64,000 nucleotides of DNA, taken from NCBI GenBank assembly GCA_961205875.1, contig OY540817.1, positions 10,761,001 to 10,825,000 of the forward strand, written 5' to 3'. The position numbers and the translations under genes were made by a program. This document shows positions 25,201 through 31,417 of this stretch, piece by piece. Source of the stretch: Sialis fuliginosa (taxonomy: Eukaryota; Arthropoda; Insecta; Megaloptera; Sialidae). The notes below the pieces were generated by a model that worked only from the letters and a program-made list of their open reading frames with translations, was not told where the DNA came from and did not search any database. Within the stretch, counting starts at the first letter, position 1. Each line of letters begins with the position of its first letter.

Positions 25201-28200
25201 AAGCATACAAGAGTCTGTGCAGAAAAAAACATATTTAAATGAAACATCGACAAATGTCAGTACACCAGTACAATTACCACAACAGAATCCAACTGACAAA
25301 CTTAACAAAAATGAAAATGTACCGATTCAAAACAATATGAGTCTTGGATCGTGGAGGATGCCAACTAAAATTATAGAAGAAAGTCCACGCGAGCCTGTGC
25401 AGAGAAGATCATCTTTCAATGAACATTCAAAACAGAGTTCAAACAACATTAATAGCTTTGCAAATGTACCAACCAGACATAAAACAAGCCCAAAATCATA
25501 CAGCGAAGCAAATAATGTTTCTGGAGAATATCCACAAGAAGCTGTGCAGAGAAGATCTTCTTTAAATGAAGCCTCAATAAATGCAAGTAGATCAGTACAT
25601 TTACCAAAACAGAGTCCAAGCGACAATAATAGTCATAAGACAAGTCCAAGATCATGCAGCGAAGTTAATAATATTTCTCGAGAATATCCACAAGAAGCTG
25701 TACAGAGAAGATCTTCTTTAAATGAAGCCTCAATAAATGCAAGTAGATCAGTACATTTACCAAAACAGAGTCCAAGCGACAATAATAGTCATAAGACAAG
25801 TCCAAGATCATGCAGCGAAGTTAATAATATTTCTCGAGAATATCCACAAGAAGCTGTACAGAGAAGATCTTCTTTAAATGAAGCCTCAATAAATGCAAGT
25901 AGATCAGTACTTTTACCAAAACAGAGTCCAAGCGACAATAATAGTCATAAGACAAGCCCAAGATCATGCAGCGAAGTTAATAATATTTCTCGAGAATATC
26001 CACAAGAAGCTGTGCAGAGAAGATCTTCTTTAAATGAAGCCTCAATAAATGCAAGTAGATCAGTACATTTACCAAAACAGAGTCCAAGCGACAATAATAG
26101 TCATAAGACAAGTCCAAGATCATGCAGCGAAGTTAATAATATTTCTCGAGAATATCCACAAGAAGCTGTACAGAGAAGATCTTCTTTAAATGAAGCCTCA
26201 ATAAATGCAAGTAGATCAGTACATTTACCAAAACAGAGTCCAAGCGACAATAATAGTCATAAGACAAGTCCAAGATCATGCAGCGAAGTTAATAATATTT
26301 CTCGAGAATATCCACAAGAAGCTGTACAGAGAAGATCTTCTTTAAATGAAGCCTCAATAAATGCAAGTAGATCAGTACTTTTACCAAAACAGAGTCCAAG
26401 CGACAATAATAGTCATAAGACAAGCCCAAGATCATGCAGCGAAGTTAATAATATTTCTCGAGAATATCCACAAGAAGCTGTGCAGAGAAGATTTTCTTTA
26501 AATGAAGCCTCAATAAATGCAAGTAGATCAGTACATTTACCAAAACAGAGTCCAAGCGACAATAATAGTCATAAGACAAGTCCAAGATCATGCAGCGAAG
26601 TTAATAATATTTCTCGAGAATATCCACAAGAAGCTGTACAGAGAAGATCTTCTTTAAATGAAGCCTCAATAAATGCAAGTAGATCAGTACATTTACCAAA
26701 ACAGAGTCCAAGCGACAATAATAGTCATAAGACAAGTCCAAGATCATGCAGCGAAGTTAACAATATTTCTGGAGAATATCCACAAGAAGCTGTGCAGAGA
26801 AGATCTTCTTTAAATGAAGCCTCAATAAATGCAAGTAGATCAGTACATTTACCAAAACAAAGTCCAAGCGACATTAGTAAAAATATAAGTATCAGACACA
26901 ATACAAGCCCAAAATCATACAGTGAAGTTAATAATATTTCTGGAGAATATCCACAAGAAGCTGTACAGAGAAGATCTTCCTTAAATGAAACCTCAACAAA
27001 TGTAAGCAATCATCAACAAAACATAAGCAAACCTCAACAAAATGTAAGCAATCATCAACAAAACATAAGCAAATCTCAACAAAATGTAAGCAATCATCAA
27101 CAAAACATAAGCAAACCTCAACAAAATGTAAGCAATCATCAACAAAACATAAGCAAACCTCAACAAAATGTAAGCAATCATCAACAAAACATAAGCAAAC
27201 CTCAACAAAATGTAAGCAATCATCAACAAAACATAAGCAAACCTCAACAAAATGTAAGTAATCATCAACAAAACATAAGCAAACTTCAACAAAATGTAAG
27301 CAATCATCAACAAAACATAAGCAAACCTCAACAAAATGTAAGCAGATCAGTATATTTTGAAAAAAATAGTACAAATGAAATTAATCGAAATGCAAACACA
27401 TCAACAAGACACAATATAAGCCCAAGATCATATAGTGAAGCACACAAAGTTTCTGATAAGGGACTACTTACTCATAAAAAGGAAATTTCACCTGTTGCTG
27501 TTCATAGAAGAACTTCTTTACATGAACCATCAAGACAGTGCCCAAATGATATTAATAATACTTTAAAAGAACCTGTGAAAAATAATCATTTAAATGTGTT
27601 ACAACAGCCTAGAAGATCTTCTGTGGATGATATTTCAAATAAAAAACAAGATGTAACTAATGTGAATATGAAATTAAAAAATAACATACGTAATTTAAAT
27701 CAAAAATATCCAACTGATATAAATTTTAATGTGAAAGGTAATAATAAACTTCTTAATAATAAAGTGACTATTATTTCCAATCAGAAGGTTAATATATTAG
27801 AATTTAATAATATACCTAATAATAATGCAGTAAAAAATATATCCAAAGTTAATAATGAACGATTATTTAATGATTCTGCAAATGAAACTAATACTTTAAA
27901 ACATAATGAAAATAAAGGAATTATTCTTACTATTAATGAGTATAATAAAAGAACTCAAATGAAGAAAAAAGAAACTGAAAAGGACCAACGGCAAGAAGAT
28001 ACAAAGTCATTAAAATTTTATAAAATTCCTAAAGTTTCTTCTCCGGTATATGCTACAGAAAAAAAGGAAACACCAAATTTGAAAAATAATACGATCAGTA
28101 CTGAAGATAACATCAAAAATATACTAAAAAAATTTAATAACAGTCCAGAGAAAAAATCTATTATTAATAATGATCAGAATATGGGTGGAATGACTGTACA

Positions 28201-31200
28201 GAAGAACAATAATGCTATTATTAATAAGTTTGATGAACAATACAGACAGACAAATAAGAATTTAAAAGCAGAATTGGCAAAAGATATAATGAAAAAAATA
28301 CCACTGACTTCGTCGAAATATAAAAAATGTACCAAGAAAAAAGTACCACAAAAAAGTAATAGTTCTATCGAAACACAAAAAAATAATGAAGACAAATTCA
28401 AAAAGACCTTTGGTTTGAAAGAATGTTCCATCGTCATTCCAAATATCGAACAAATGAAAGTTAAGAGCTTCACCAACAACACAAAGCTAGAATGTGATAG
28501 AACCGAAAATGACAAATCGAAAAGTAGTAATCGTGAAAGAAAACATCAAGGACATTTGAAACATGACAAAAAAAGTGATCGAAAGAAATCAAAACATGAT
28601 GAGATGAATAACTGCCTTAATGGTGATTTAAAGTTATATAAAAGTGTTGAAAATGATAAAAATCCTCGAAAGCGGAGACACAGTACAAACAAATTGAAGG
28701 TAGATGACAAACATTCAAAAAAGAAGTGTTCTGAATCGGTAGGAGATGACAAGAAAAAAGATCATAAAATAATTAAGAAAATCCATGAAAAAGAAACAGA
28801 TAAAAATAACAAACGTATTTCAGAAAAGAATATTTCTGTGAGTGATAATATTGATAAAGATCAAAGCAGAAAACATAAACATAAAAATCAACTCATCAAA
28901 CTAGATTCAATAACAATAACAACCCAAGAAACTAAAACTAAAATAAAGATTACTGAAAATAATTCTAACAAACCAGCAGATTATACACACAATAAAAAAT
29001 TAGACATGCCTTCGTTGGATATAATTGATAATGCAGGTACACAAAAGTTATTCGAGAGTAAATGTGTAGAAAGTTTGAATAATAATATTGATGAATTACT
29101 GAATGATTCCAGTAATAATTTAACAAGTTCCAAGCAAGAGAATGAAATAAATAATGAAAAAATAATATCTGCAAATAAGATACACAGTGCAACAATAGAG
29201 ACACAAACTGAAGACAATTTAGTAATTGATAATACTAATGATGCCATTCATAATGCCCTTTCATTGCTACATACAGATGATAGTTCAAAAACACAAACAC
29301 CTTCGAAGAAAGGCATAGTTGATAATTCACATTTATTGCTACATACAGATAATAGTTCAAAAACACAAACACCTTTGAAGAAAGGCATAGTTGATCATTG
29401 TGTAAGAGAAAGCACTGATTTAATAAATGATTGTGATAATAGTATAACAGCTAAGGATAAATCAACAAGTATGAGTACACAGACGGACCCTGAAATAATT
29501 GATTTGACTCTAGAAGATATCATAAAAATTGAAAATGTAAATGAACAAACACAAAATCTGGAGGTTGATGAACGAGAAAATTCAACACTAAACAACAATT
29601 CTCCAAAACTTCCTGTTATAAGAGTTCGAGATCCATCATACATGTTGATAGAACAAGAAGTCAAAGTTATAGATGAAATAGCACCATATTTGTTTTTAGC
29701 TTTTAAAGATTATGAACGTTGCAAAATAAGGATCAGTGAATTAAAGAATGTAGGGAAGGACTTTTATAAGAAAGAAAAAGAAAGTGCACTAAATGAGTTA
29801 GATATAAATATCAGAATGAGAAGTGTTCCTATCTTTAGTATTTTCAACAGAAATGTTGATTTGTTTAATAAACACATCGCGTTTGAAGAATTAACAAGAA
29901 AATTGATTACTATGTCTACAAATTCTCACTACACTGTTGAAGAAGTAAGATGCTATTTTCATAAAATCGTTGATTTCTGCCAACAGAAGAATAATGGAAA
30001 TACACAAGTTCCAAGTGTCATAAACAATGATTCGAGAAATCAAACAGGCACAGGAGTTAATTTTCAAAATCCAGAACAAAGTACTTATGAGTTGACAAAC
30101 TTTCATCAAAGTAATCTGAATAAACATTACTCAGTAAATACATCTTCTGGTCTGCCATCAGCATACATATCACCATTGAATGTTCCACAAAATTCAATAA
30201 ATGTACAACCTCATTATCAAGTGCAAAGCAACTACTCTGTTGAAGATACTCGTGTAGTGAATAATATCTCTGCATCAACGGCTGTTAACATTCAGTCGGT
30301 ACAGAATAATATACAACAAGGATCTCTTGTAATGCAAAGATTGCACCATACTTCACACACATATCAAAATGCTGTACAAAGTAATGTTAATGTTGTACCA
30401 GTACAACAATTGAATAGTAGTACACAACAAAACGTAAATGTCACTCCTAATATGCATAACAACTCTTTCATTTACAACCAAAATTCTATTTATGATAGAG
30501 TTACACCTCATCTTGATTACAGTGCAGAAACCAGTTCAAATTCGACTTTACCAAGTATGCAAATATGTAATACCATACCAACCATTCAACAAAATTATAA
30601 TATTCAAAATGCATATCCTGCAAATTCTGTATATAATAATGTGCCTAGTATGAATCGACCATGTGATGGAGGACAGTATAATGTACGTAACATTTCCCAA
30701 CCATACAATTATAATACAGTACAGCAAGTTTCGCCTAATCCAAGTTCTGTGTCTACCAATAATTACCAAAACGGTAACATATCGCAATTTAATCAACCAA
30801 TAAACGTACAAATGCATCAATCTGTAGTTCAGCATACCGATTTAAACAATTCAAACAGACATTTATCTCAAATGGCACATATTGTTCAACAGCAAGCAGT
30901 TACTACACAGAATTTTATTAATCCAAGAAATACAGTGGCGCAAAGTGTAAGGAGTGTGCAACAGAAAAATAGACGACAAAGTAATTCAAATATAACTATA
31001 GTTGGTGGTAAAAAGAGTAATCAGCAGCAGCAAACAAGATTGGAAAATATGAATAAAAATACTGGAACAAACCAAGAATCGATAACTAGGTTGTTGACTA
31101 ATAAAAATCCACAAACAAGTATTGCTATCAATGCACAAAATAATACAACTCAAAGGCAAGAATCAGTTATCCGCAATAATTATATTAAAACTGTGCCTTC

Positions 31201-31417
31201 CAATCAAGAAAATGATGTTACCTATTATGGTATGCCTCAAGAAACTGTAGGCTTTATTATTCCAAAAATGGAAAGATCAACTCATACATTAACTAACAAT
31301 TGTGCTAGGGGAATTACAGAATCAACAACTTTATATCCAGCTGATATAGCAAGTGGTGGAAGACAACATACATCAAATAATATGGTAACTATCTCTTTAG
31401 CTGCGGGATCTGGATAA
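4117..31417 (+). CDS. Large low-complexity nuclear-type scaffold protein, 5' end missing, 6 exons
   Basis: I do not recognise this gene. Six exons join without a frame break: 4117-4233, 19139-19254, 20217-20297, 21143-21346, 23676-24757, 25152-31417. Intron phases are 0, 2, 2, 2, 1, all with GT/AG borders; total 2621 residues plus TAA. Residues below count from the Ala at 4117. Visible parts: C87-x2-H90-x9-C100-x2-C103; RG box 131-151; basic 222-228 (RPRKRRK); Asn/Glu/Lys-rich 174-617; tandem 52-mers 642-1109; QQN heptads 1153-1264; Lys-rich about 1647-1785; TQT motifs at 1884, 1914, 1938 and 1976; IIDLT at 1982-1986; compact segment about 2027-2148; Gln/Asn-rich about 2150-2560. No transmembrane segment is evident; a signal peptide cannot be judged without the start. 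The composition and motifs suggest a nuclear, multivalent, mostly disordered scaffold (inference). An upstream exon with the ATG must exist. Confidence 0.88.
4290..4570. repeat. Partial copy of the GGGTGTCCCGA-ended MITE family
   Basis: The right terminus CGTCGGGACACCCATGTTCT at about 4549-4568 and the internal block 'AATAGATTGTCCTAACCAAGG' region match, in inverse orientation, the complete element at 15853-16082. The left end has diverged or been lost. Confidence 0.65.
4571..5736. other. Intron 1 noncoding stretch
   Basis: AT-rich intronic DNA without a recognisable element. The short open frame at 5630-5884 runs into the palindrome arm that starts at 5737 and is not supported as a gene. 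Confidence 0.5.
5737..7675. repeat. Nearly 2-kb near-perfect inverted repeat inside intron 1
   Basis: The left arm (5737-6632) and right arm (6767-7675) are reverse complements along almost their full length, with a 134-bp loop (6633-6766). Matching landmarks include GGAGCGGGGACCCCCGGGAA (left, about 5838) and its complement near 7536-7555, and the block around 'GCAGCGAAAACGATGTGAGC' (left, about 5926). Differences are scattered single bases and small indels. It lies in the sense-transcribed intron of the large gene, so unspliced RNA could fold into a hairpin of roughly 900 bp. No transposase frame was seen. It may be a large foldback element or a local inverted duplication. Confidence 0.9.
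7676..8287. other. Intron 1 noncoding stretch
   Basis: No gene. It includes phrases such as 'CGGCACGTAGTCAC' and 'GTGCGGCCCTCG' near 7945-8160 that look like the termini of an old hAT-type element, but I could not pair the ends. Confidence 0.4.
8288..8528. repeat. Repeat family C copy, uninterrupted
   Basis: Runs from GTAGCGACGTTCCCACGCTA to GGTCCAATAAG. The inverse copy at 19440-20024 carries the same blocks but is split by a hAT-type MITE. This copy keeps the unoccupied target (CATACACACATTTATT at about 8346), so it serves as the empty-site reference. Confidence 0.8.
8529..9430. other. Intron 1 noncoding stretch
   Basis: No gene is supported. Around 8640-8725 a short imperfect direct repeat ('TTCAACTCCTGACA...TAAACATCTC', about 50 bp apart) explains the local 73-codon open frame. 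The rest is AT-rich and featureless. Confidence 0.5.
9432..9870. repeat. Foldback repeat with two nested arm pairs
   Basis: The outer arms share the block AGTATACTCTTCCAAACAAA (about 9482) and its complement (about 9846-9866), with 'AGGTGCATATTTGTTGGA' also mirrored. An inner pair (about 9625-9680 and 9715-9760) shares the complement of 'GGTCCCATATAAATTT'. The 80-codon open frame over the right part is a by-product. Confidence 0.65.
9871..10130 (+). repeat. Repeat family D, CAGTGCCGGCCTTAG end
   Basis: Starts CAGTGCCGGCCTTAGCAAAT and contains 'GGCGCCCTGGGCGAGATTTA' and 'TCAGCTTGGCGCGATCCTAC'. An inverse paralogue occupies 48073-48275. The CAGTG-type terminus is typical of hAT-like non-autonomous elements, but no 8-bp duplication was confirmed. 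Confidence 0.65.
10131..10525. other. Intron 1 noncoding stretch
   Basis: Nothing recognisable; AT-rich. Confidence 0.5.
10526..10622. repeat. Short tandem repeat, about 42-bp unit
   Basis: About 2.3 copies of a unit built from GTGTGAAAT and GTGAAATTATATTTCAT, beginning just upstream with a more diverged GTGCGAAAT copy. Confidence 0.65.
10955..10987. repeat. 33-bp minimal foldback
   Basis: GGTCACGTTCAC, a 9-base loop, then GTGAACGTGACC. The arms are the termini of the MITE at 1204-1553, so this looks like an internally deleted relic. Confidence 0.7.
11040..11345 (+). repeat. Repeat family A, truncated copy
   Basis: Begins CTTCCTCGCAATATCGAAGA and contains the diagnostic GTCTGTC/GTCCGTCC tract and 'GAACCACTGAACCGATATTG'. 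It ends shortly after 'GACATTCCAAAATA'. Fuller copies are at 12586-13160, 51712-52770 and 58228-58836. Confidence 0.75.
11368..11885 (-). mobile_element. Candidate solo LTR (minus strand), GC-rich
   Basis: On the minus strand this roughly 518-bp block reads TGACATT...TTTTTGTGACA. It carries a TATA-like GGTATATAAC (about 11706-11716), a GC-rich stretch full of CCGCCGCC, and an AATAAA at 11460-11465. That order (TATA, R region, polyadenylation signal) is what a retrotransposon LTR shows. GC content is far above the surroundings. No gag/pol frame or second LTR is present in the window, hence 'solo'. A target-site duplication was not found, so the borders are approximate. Confidence 0.45.
11886..12585. 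other. Intron 1 noncoding stretch
   Basis: No gene. A G-rich patch (12296-12322) followed by a C-rich one, in a 'GGACCCTGTGATGGGAGG' context, suggests a worn DNA-transposon end. Confidence 0.4.
12586..13160 (+). repeat. Repeat family A, nearly complete copy
   Basis: Runs from TTGCTTCTTCGCCTTATCAA through the 'GAACCACTGAACTGATATTA' block to the far end 'TTAACTAATGGCAGGCAGTT'. The same far end, inverted, opens the copies at 51.71 and 58.23 kb. It has no coding capacity and no clear terminal inverted repeats; the class is unresolved. Confidence 0.75.
13446..14348. repeat. 0.9-kb foldback with internal CAGGGGTGTATGG ends
   Basis: The arms (about 13446-13870 and 13965-14348) are imperfect reverse complements. 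Within each arm, CAGGGGTGTATGGAGCCAGT (13576) and its complement (about 14211-14231) resemble hAT termini, but the complementarity continues beyond them. The 74-codon frame at 13595-13819 is a by-product. Confidence 0.75.
14394..14508. mobile_element. 115-bp TA-flanked MITE
   Basis: The termini TATACTCTATTT and AAATAGAGTATA frame an almost complete hairpin: AAGAATGCAGTGGTTACCG against GGCAACCACTGCATTCTT. TA sits at both borders, consistent with a Tc1/mariner-type MITE. A half copy (TATACTCTATTTAATTTAAG) is at about 16853. Confidence 0.8.
14509..14999. other. Intron 1 noncoding stretch
   Basis: AT-rich; no recognisable element or gene. Confidence 0.5.
15000..15105 (+). repeat. Repeat family A fragment
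   Basis: Carries the family A core 'CTTTTCGTTTCATGTCTG' to 'GCGCATAACTCATGAACCA' and then switches abruptly to an RTE-like tail at about 15106. Confidence 0.65.
15106..15250 (+). mobile_element. RTE-like non-LTR retrotransposon 3' tail
   Basis: Contains the widespread arthropod signature in order: 'ACAAAGTAGCCTATGTCCTT', 'CTGCCAAATTTCATCAAG', 'TCGGTTCAACGATTTAACCG', then GACAGACAGACA and 'TTTCGCATTTATAAT'. It is 3'-end only (5' truncated, as usual for these elements). No reverse transcriptase frame is present. Confidence 0.75.
15251..15852. other. Intron 1 noncoding stretch
   Basis: The 97-codon open frame at 15470-15763 has no recognisable motif, and codon use does not differ from the noncoding background. 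No gene is called. Confidence 0.4.
15853..16082. mobile_element. 230-bp MITE, TA-flanked, CAGAGAATATGGGTGTCCCG ends
   Basis: The left end CAGAGAATATGGGTGTCCCG (15853) is mirrored by CGGGACACCCATATTCTCTG ending at 16082, with TA at 15851-15852 and 16083-16084. This is a complete Tc1/mariner-type non-autonomous element. A partial inverted relative is at 4290-4570. Confidence 0.88.
16083..18171. other. Intron 1 noncoding stretch with minor repeats
   Basis: No gene. It holds a half MITE at about 16853, a 10-bp-arm stem-loop at 17615-17656 (GACGCATTTA/TAAATGCGTC), a short family A fragment near 17930-18060, and long AT-rich DNA. The 69-codon minus frame at 16490-16699 is not supported. Confidence 0.5.
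18172..18468. mobile_element. TGTCCGG-family MITE
   Basis: Termini TTCCGGTATTATAAAGGAGC and GCTCCTTTATAATATCGGAC; TA follows the right end. Subterminal repeats (AAGCACTTTCAAATG and its mirror near 18415) match the 2721-3339 and 21855-22111 copies. Confidence 0.85.
18469..19138. other. End of intron 1
   Basis: Noncoding. A short palindromic patch, GTAGGTATATACCTAC at about 18946-18961, is seen. The intron ends with a pyrimidine tract and TTTTACAG at 19138. Confidence 0.6.
19139..19254 (+). CDS. Coding exon 2 (visible), phase 0 to phase 2
   Basis: TTTTTACAG|CCATGG opens it and AGGCA|GTATGT closes it. It encodes a Tyr/Asn/Ser-rich segment (residues 40-77 plus two bases), including 'NRNYSNWYSGEYNEQNQ'. 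The ATG inside is out of the coding frame. Phase agrees with both neighbours. Confidence 0.85.
19440..20024 (-). repeat. Repeat family C copy, split by a hAT-type MITE
   Basis: An inverse relative of 8288-8528, with the shared end TAGCGTGGGAACGTCGCTAC at 20005-20024. The MITE at 19631-19956 interrupts it. Located in intron 2. Confidence 0.75.
19631..19956. mobile_element. 326-bp hAT-type MITE with 8-bp duplication
   Basis: The ends CATGGGCGCCGG and CCGGCGCCCATG are inverted repeats. AATGTGTG occurs immediately on both sides (19623-19630 and 19957-19964). Subterminal TGCACCCCCCTGGCA and similar blocks recur inside in both orientations. The paralogous family C copy at 8.35 kb has a single AATGTGTG-equivalent, which confirms the insertion. 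Confidence 0.92.
20089..20099 (+). repeat. G homopolymer in intron 2
   Basis: Eleven G followed by TGGGGGTGG in otherwise AT-rich DNA, with potential to form a G-quadruplex. Confidence 0.8.
20217..20297 (+). CDS. Coding exon 3, Cys/His motif exon
   Basis: ATTTTTTTAG|ATTTAC opens it and TTTAAG|GTAAGA closes it, phase 2 to phase 2. It encodes residues 78-104 with C87-x2-H90-x9-C100-x2-C103 in the sequence CKYHYKSNYYRAECDFC. The spacing could bind one zinc ion, but I cannot match it to a named zinc-finger class. Confidence 0.85.
20298..21142. other. Intron 3
   Basis: Noncoding. The 63-codon frame at 20738-20929 lacks support. No clear transposon was identified. Confidence 0.6.
21143..21346 (+). 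CDS. Coding exon 4, RG-box exon
   Basis: Closes with CATGAAAG|GTACAT, phase 2 out. Two acceptors give the same frame: AG at 21141-21142, the first AG after a T-rich tract, and CTTAG at 21171-21175, which would drop 11 residues. The exon encodes an RG-rich box (residues 131-151: six RG dipeptides), a known feature of RNA-binding and arginine-methylated proteins, then 'TPRPPTHKYYNGYHE'. Confidence 0.78.
21588..21603 (+). repeat. 16-base G homopolymer in intron 4
   Basis: An uninterrupted G run next to a worn DNA-transposon end; 'AAGATTGCCGACCCCTG' at about 21731 resembles a hAT right end. Confidence 0.75.
21855..22111 (+). mobile_element. TGTCCGG-family MITE
   Basis: Termini TGTCCGGTATTATAAAAGAG and CTCCTTTATAATACCGAACA. 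Its interior open frame is related to the mirrored frames at 2753-2959 and 3096-3290. The repetition explains the resemblance, so no gene is called. Confidence 0.85.
22488..22852. repeat. 365-bp foldback in intron 4
   Basis: Arms 22488-22635 and 22695-22852 are near-perfect reverse complements (for example TTGCAAATGATAGC and GCTATCATTTGCAA). The loop carries 'AAAATCGGTTCAGTAGTTTT', a motif of non-LTR tails. Confidence 0.85.
22853..23675. other. End of intron 4
   Basis: Noncoding, AT-rich, with a C-rich patch at about 23270-23284. It ends with TTTTGTTTTCCAG at 23675, a strong acceptor. The minus-strand frames overlapping 23569-24197 are antisense shadows of exon 5. Confidence 0.65.
23676..24757 (+). 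CDS. Coding exon 5, charged Asn-rich region
   Basis: The acceptor TTTTCCAG and donor CCCAGAG|GTAGGT are both good; phase 2 in, phase 1 out. It encodes residues 174-533. The acidic 'QLDDDEIDQDRFVERLTKKYL' segment and the basic RPRKRRK (222-228, NLS-like) are followed by about 300 residues rich in Asn, Glu, Lys and Ser with no recognisable fold. Sequence after 24757 runs into a stop 13 codons later, as expected for intron. Confidence 0.88.
25152..31417 (+). CDS. Coding exon 6, terminal giant exon
   Basis: A 6.27-kb exon after TTTTTCACAG; it encodes residues 534 (shared) to 2621 and TAA at 31415-31417. It holds the 52-residue repeats, the QQN heptads, the Lys-rich block, the four TQT motifs, the IIDLT motif, the only compact-looking segment and the Gln/Asn-rich tail. 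Uninterrupted frame over this length is itself strong evidence of coding. Confidence 0.95.
25475..27007 (+). repeat. Coding minisatellite: nine 156-bp units plus a partial tenth
   Basis: Nine units of exactly 156 bp (52 residues) run 25475-26878, followed after a 15-bp insertion by a partial tenth (26894-27007). Each unit reads approximately HKTSP...SEVNNIS-EYPQEAVQRRSSLNEASINASRSV...PKQSPSD. Units 2-8 are almost identical at the DNA level; units 1, 9 and 10 have diverged. Older relatives lie upstream (about 25205 and 25390) and downstream (about 27490 and 27600). Each unit carries an R-R-x-S-hydrophobic site and two Ser/Thr-Pro sites. Confidence 0.95.
27008..27343 (+). repeat. Coding minisatellite: eight 42-bp units
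   Basis: Eight 42-bp units encode NHQQNISKPQQNVS; each is itself two related heptads, giving sixteen [NK]-x-QQN-[IV]-S heptads (residues 1153-1264). Variation is minimal: one KS and one KL in place of KP. The regular antisense frames here are artefacts of the period being a multiple of three. Confidence 0.95.
29201..29518 (+). other. Cluster of four LC8-type TQT motifs followed by a SUMO-interacting-type motif
   Basis: TQT triplets are encoded at 29201 (IETQTED), 29291 (SKTQTPS), 29363 (SKTQTPL) and 29477 (MSTQTDP), separated by 27, 21 and 35 residues. TQT is the known anchor for the dynein light chain LC8/DYNLL groove. Six residues after the last TQT is EIIDLTLED (29492-29518), close to the hydrophobic-acidic SUMO-interacting consensus. 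Binding is inferred from the motif only. Confidence 0.6.
29630..29995 (+). other. Compact, probably helical segment of unknown family
   Basis: Residues about 2027-2148 are the only stretch in the terminal exon with mixed hydrophobic and charged composition and few Asn/Gln runs: it begins PSYMLIEQEVKVIDEIAP and ends near VDFCQQKN. Periodic hydrophobics (Leu, Ile, Phe, Tyr) suggest helices. I cannot assign a domain. Confidence 0.55.

Noticed and set aside
25475-27343. CRISPR-like array
   Set aside because: The direct repeats are contiguous, in frame, without unique spacers, and inside a eukaryotic exon.
26928-27374. 148- and 113-codon minus-strand frames over the QQN repeats
   Set aside because: They arise because a 42-bp period is a multiple of three, so any stop-free frame stays open; they are antisense to a well-supported exon.
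25096-30835. Other minus-strand frames of 60-113 codons opposite exon 6
   Set aside because: Shadows of the Asn/Lys-rich sense codons (AAT/AAA read as ATT/TTT); no start context, motifs or splice support.
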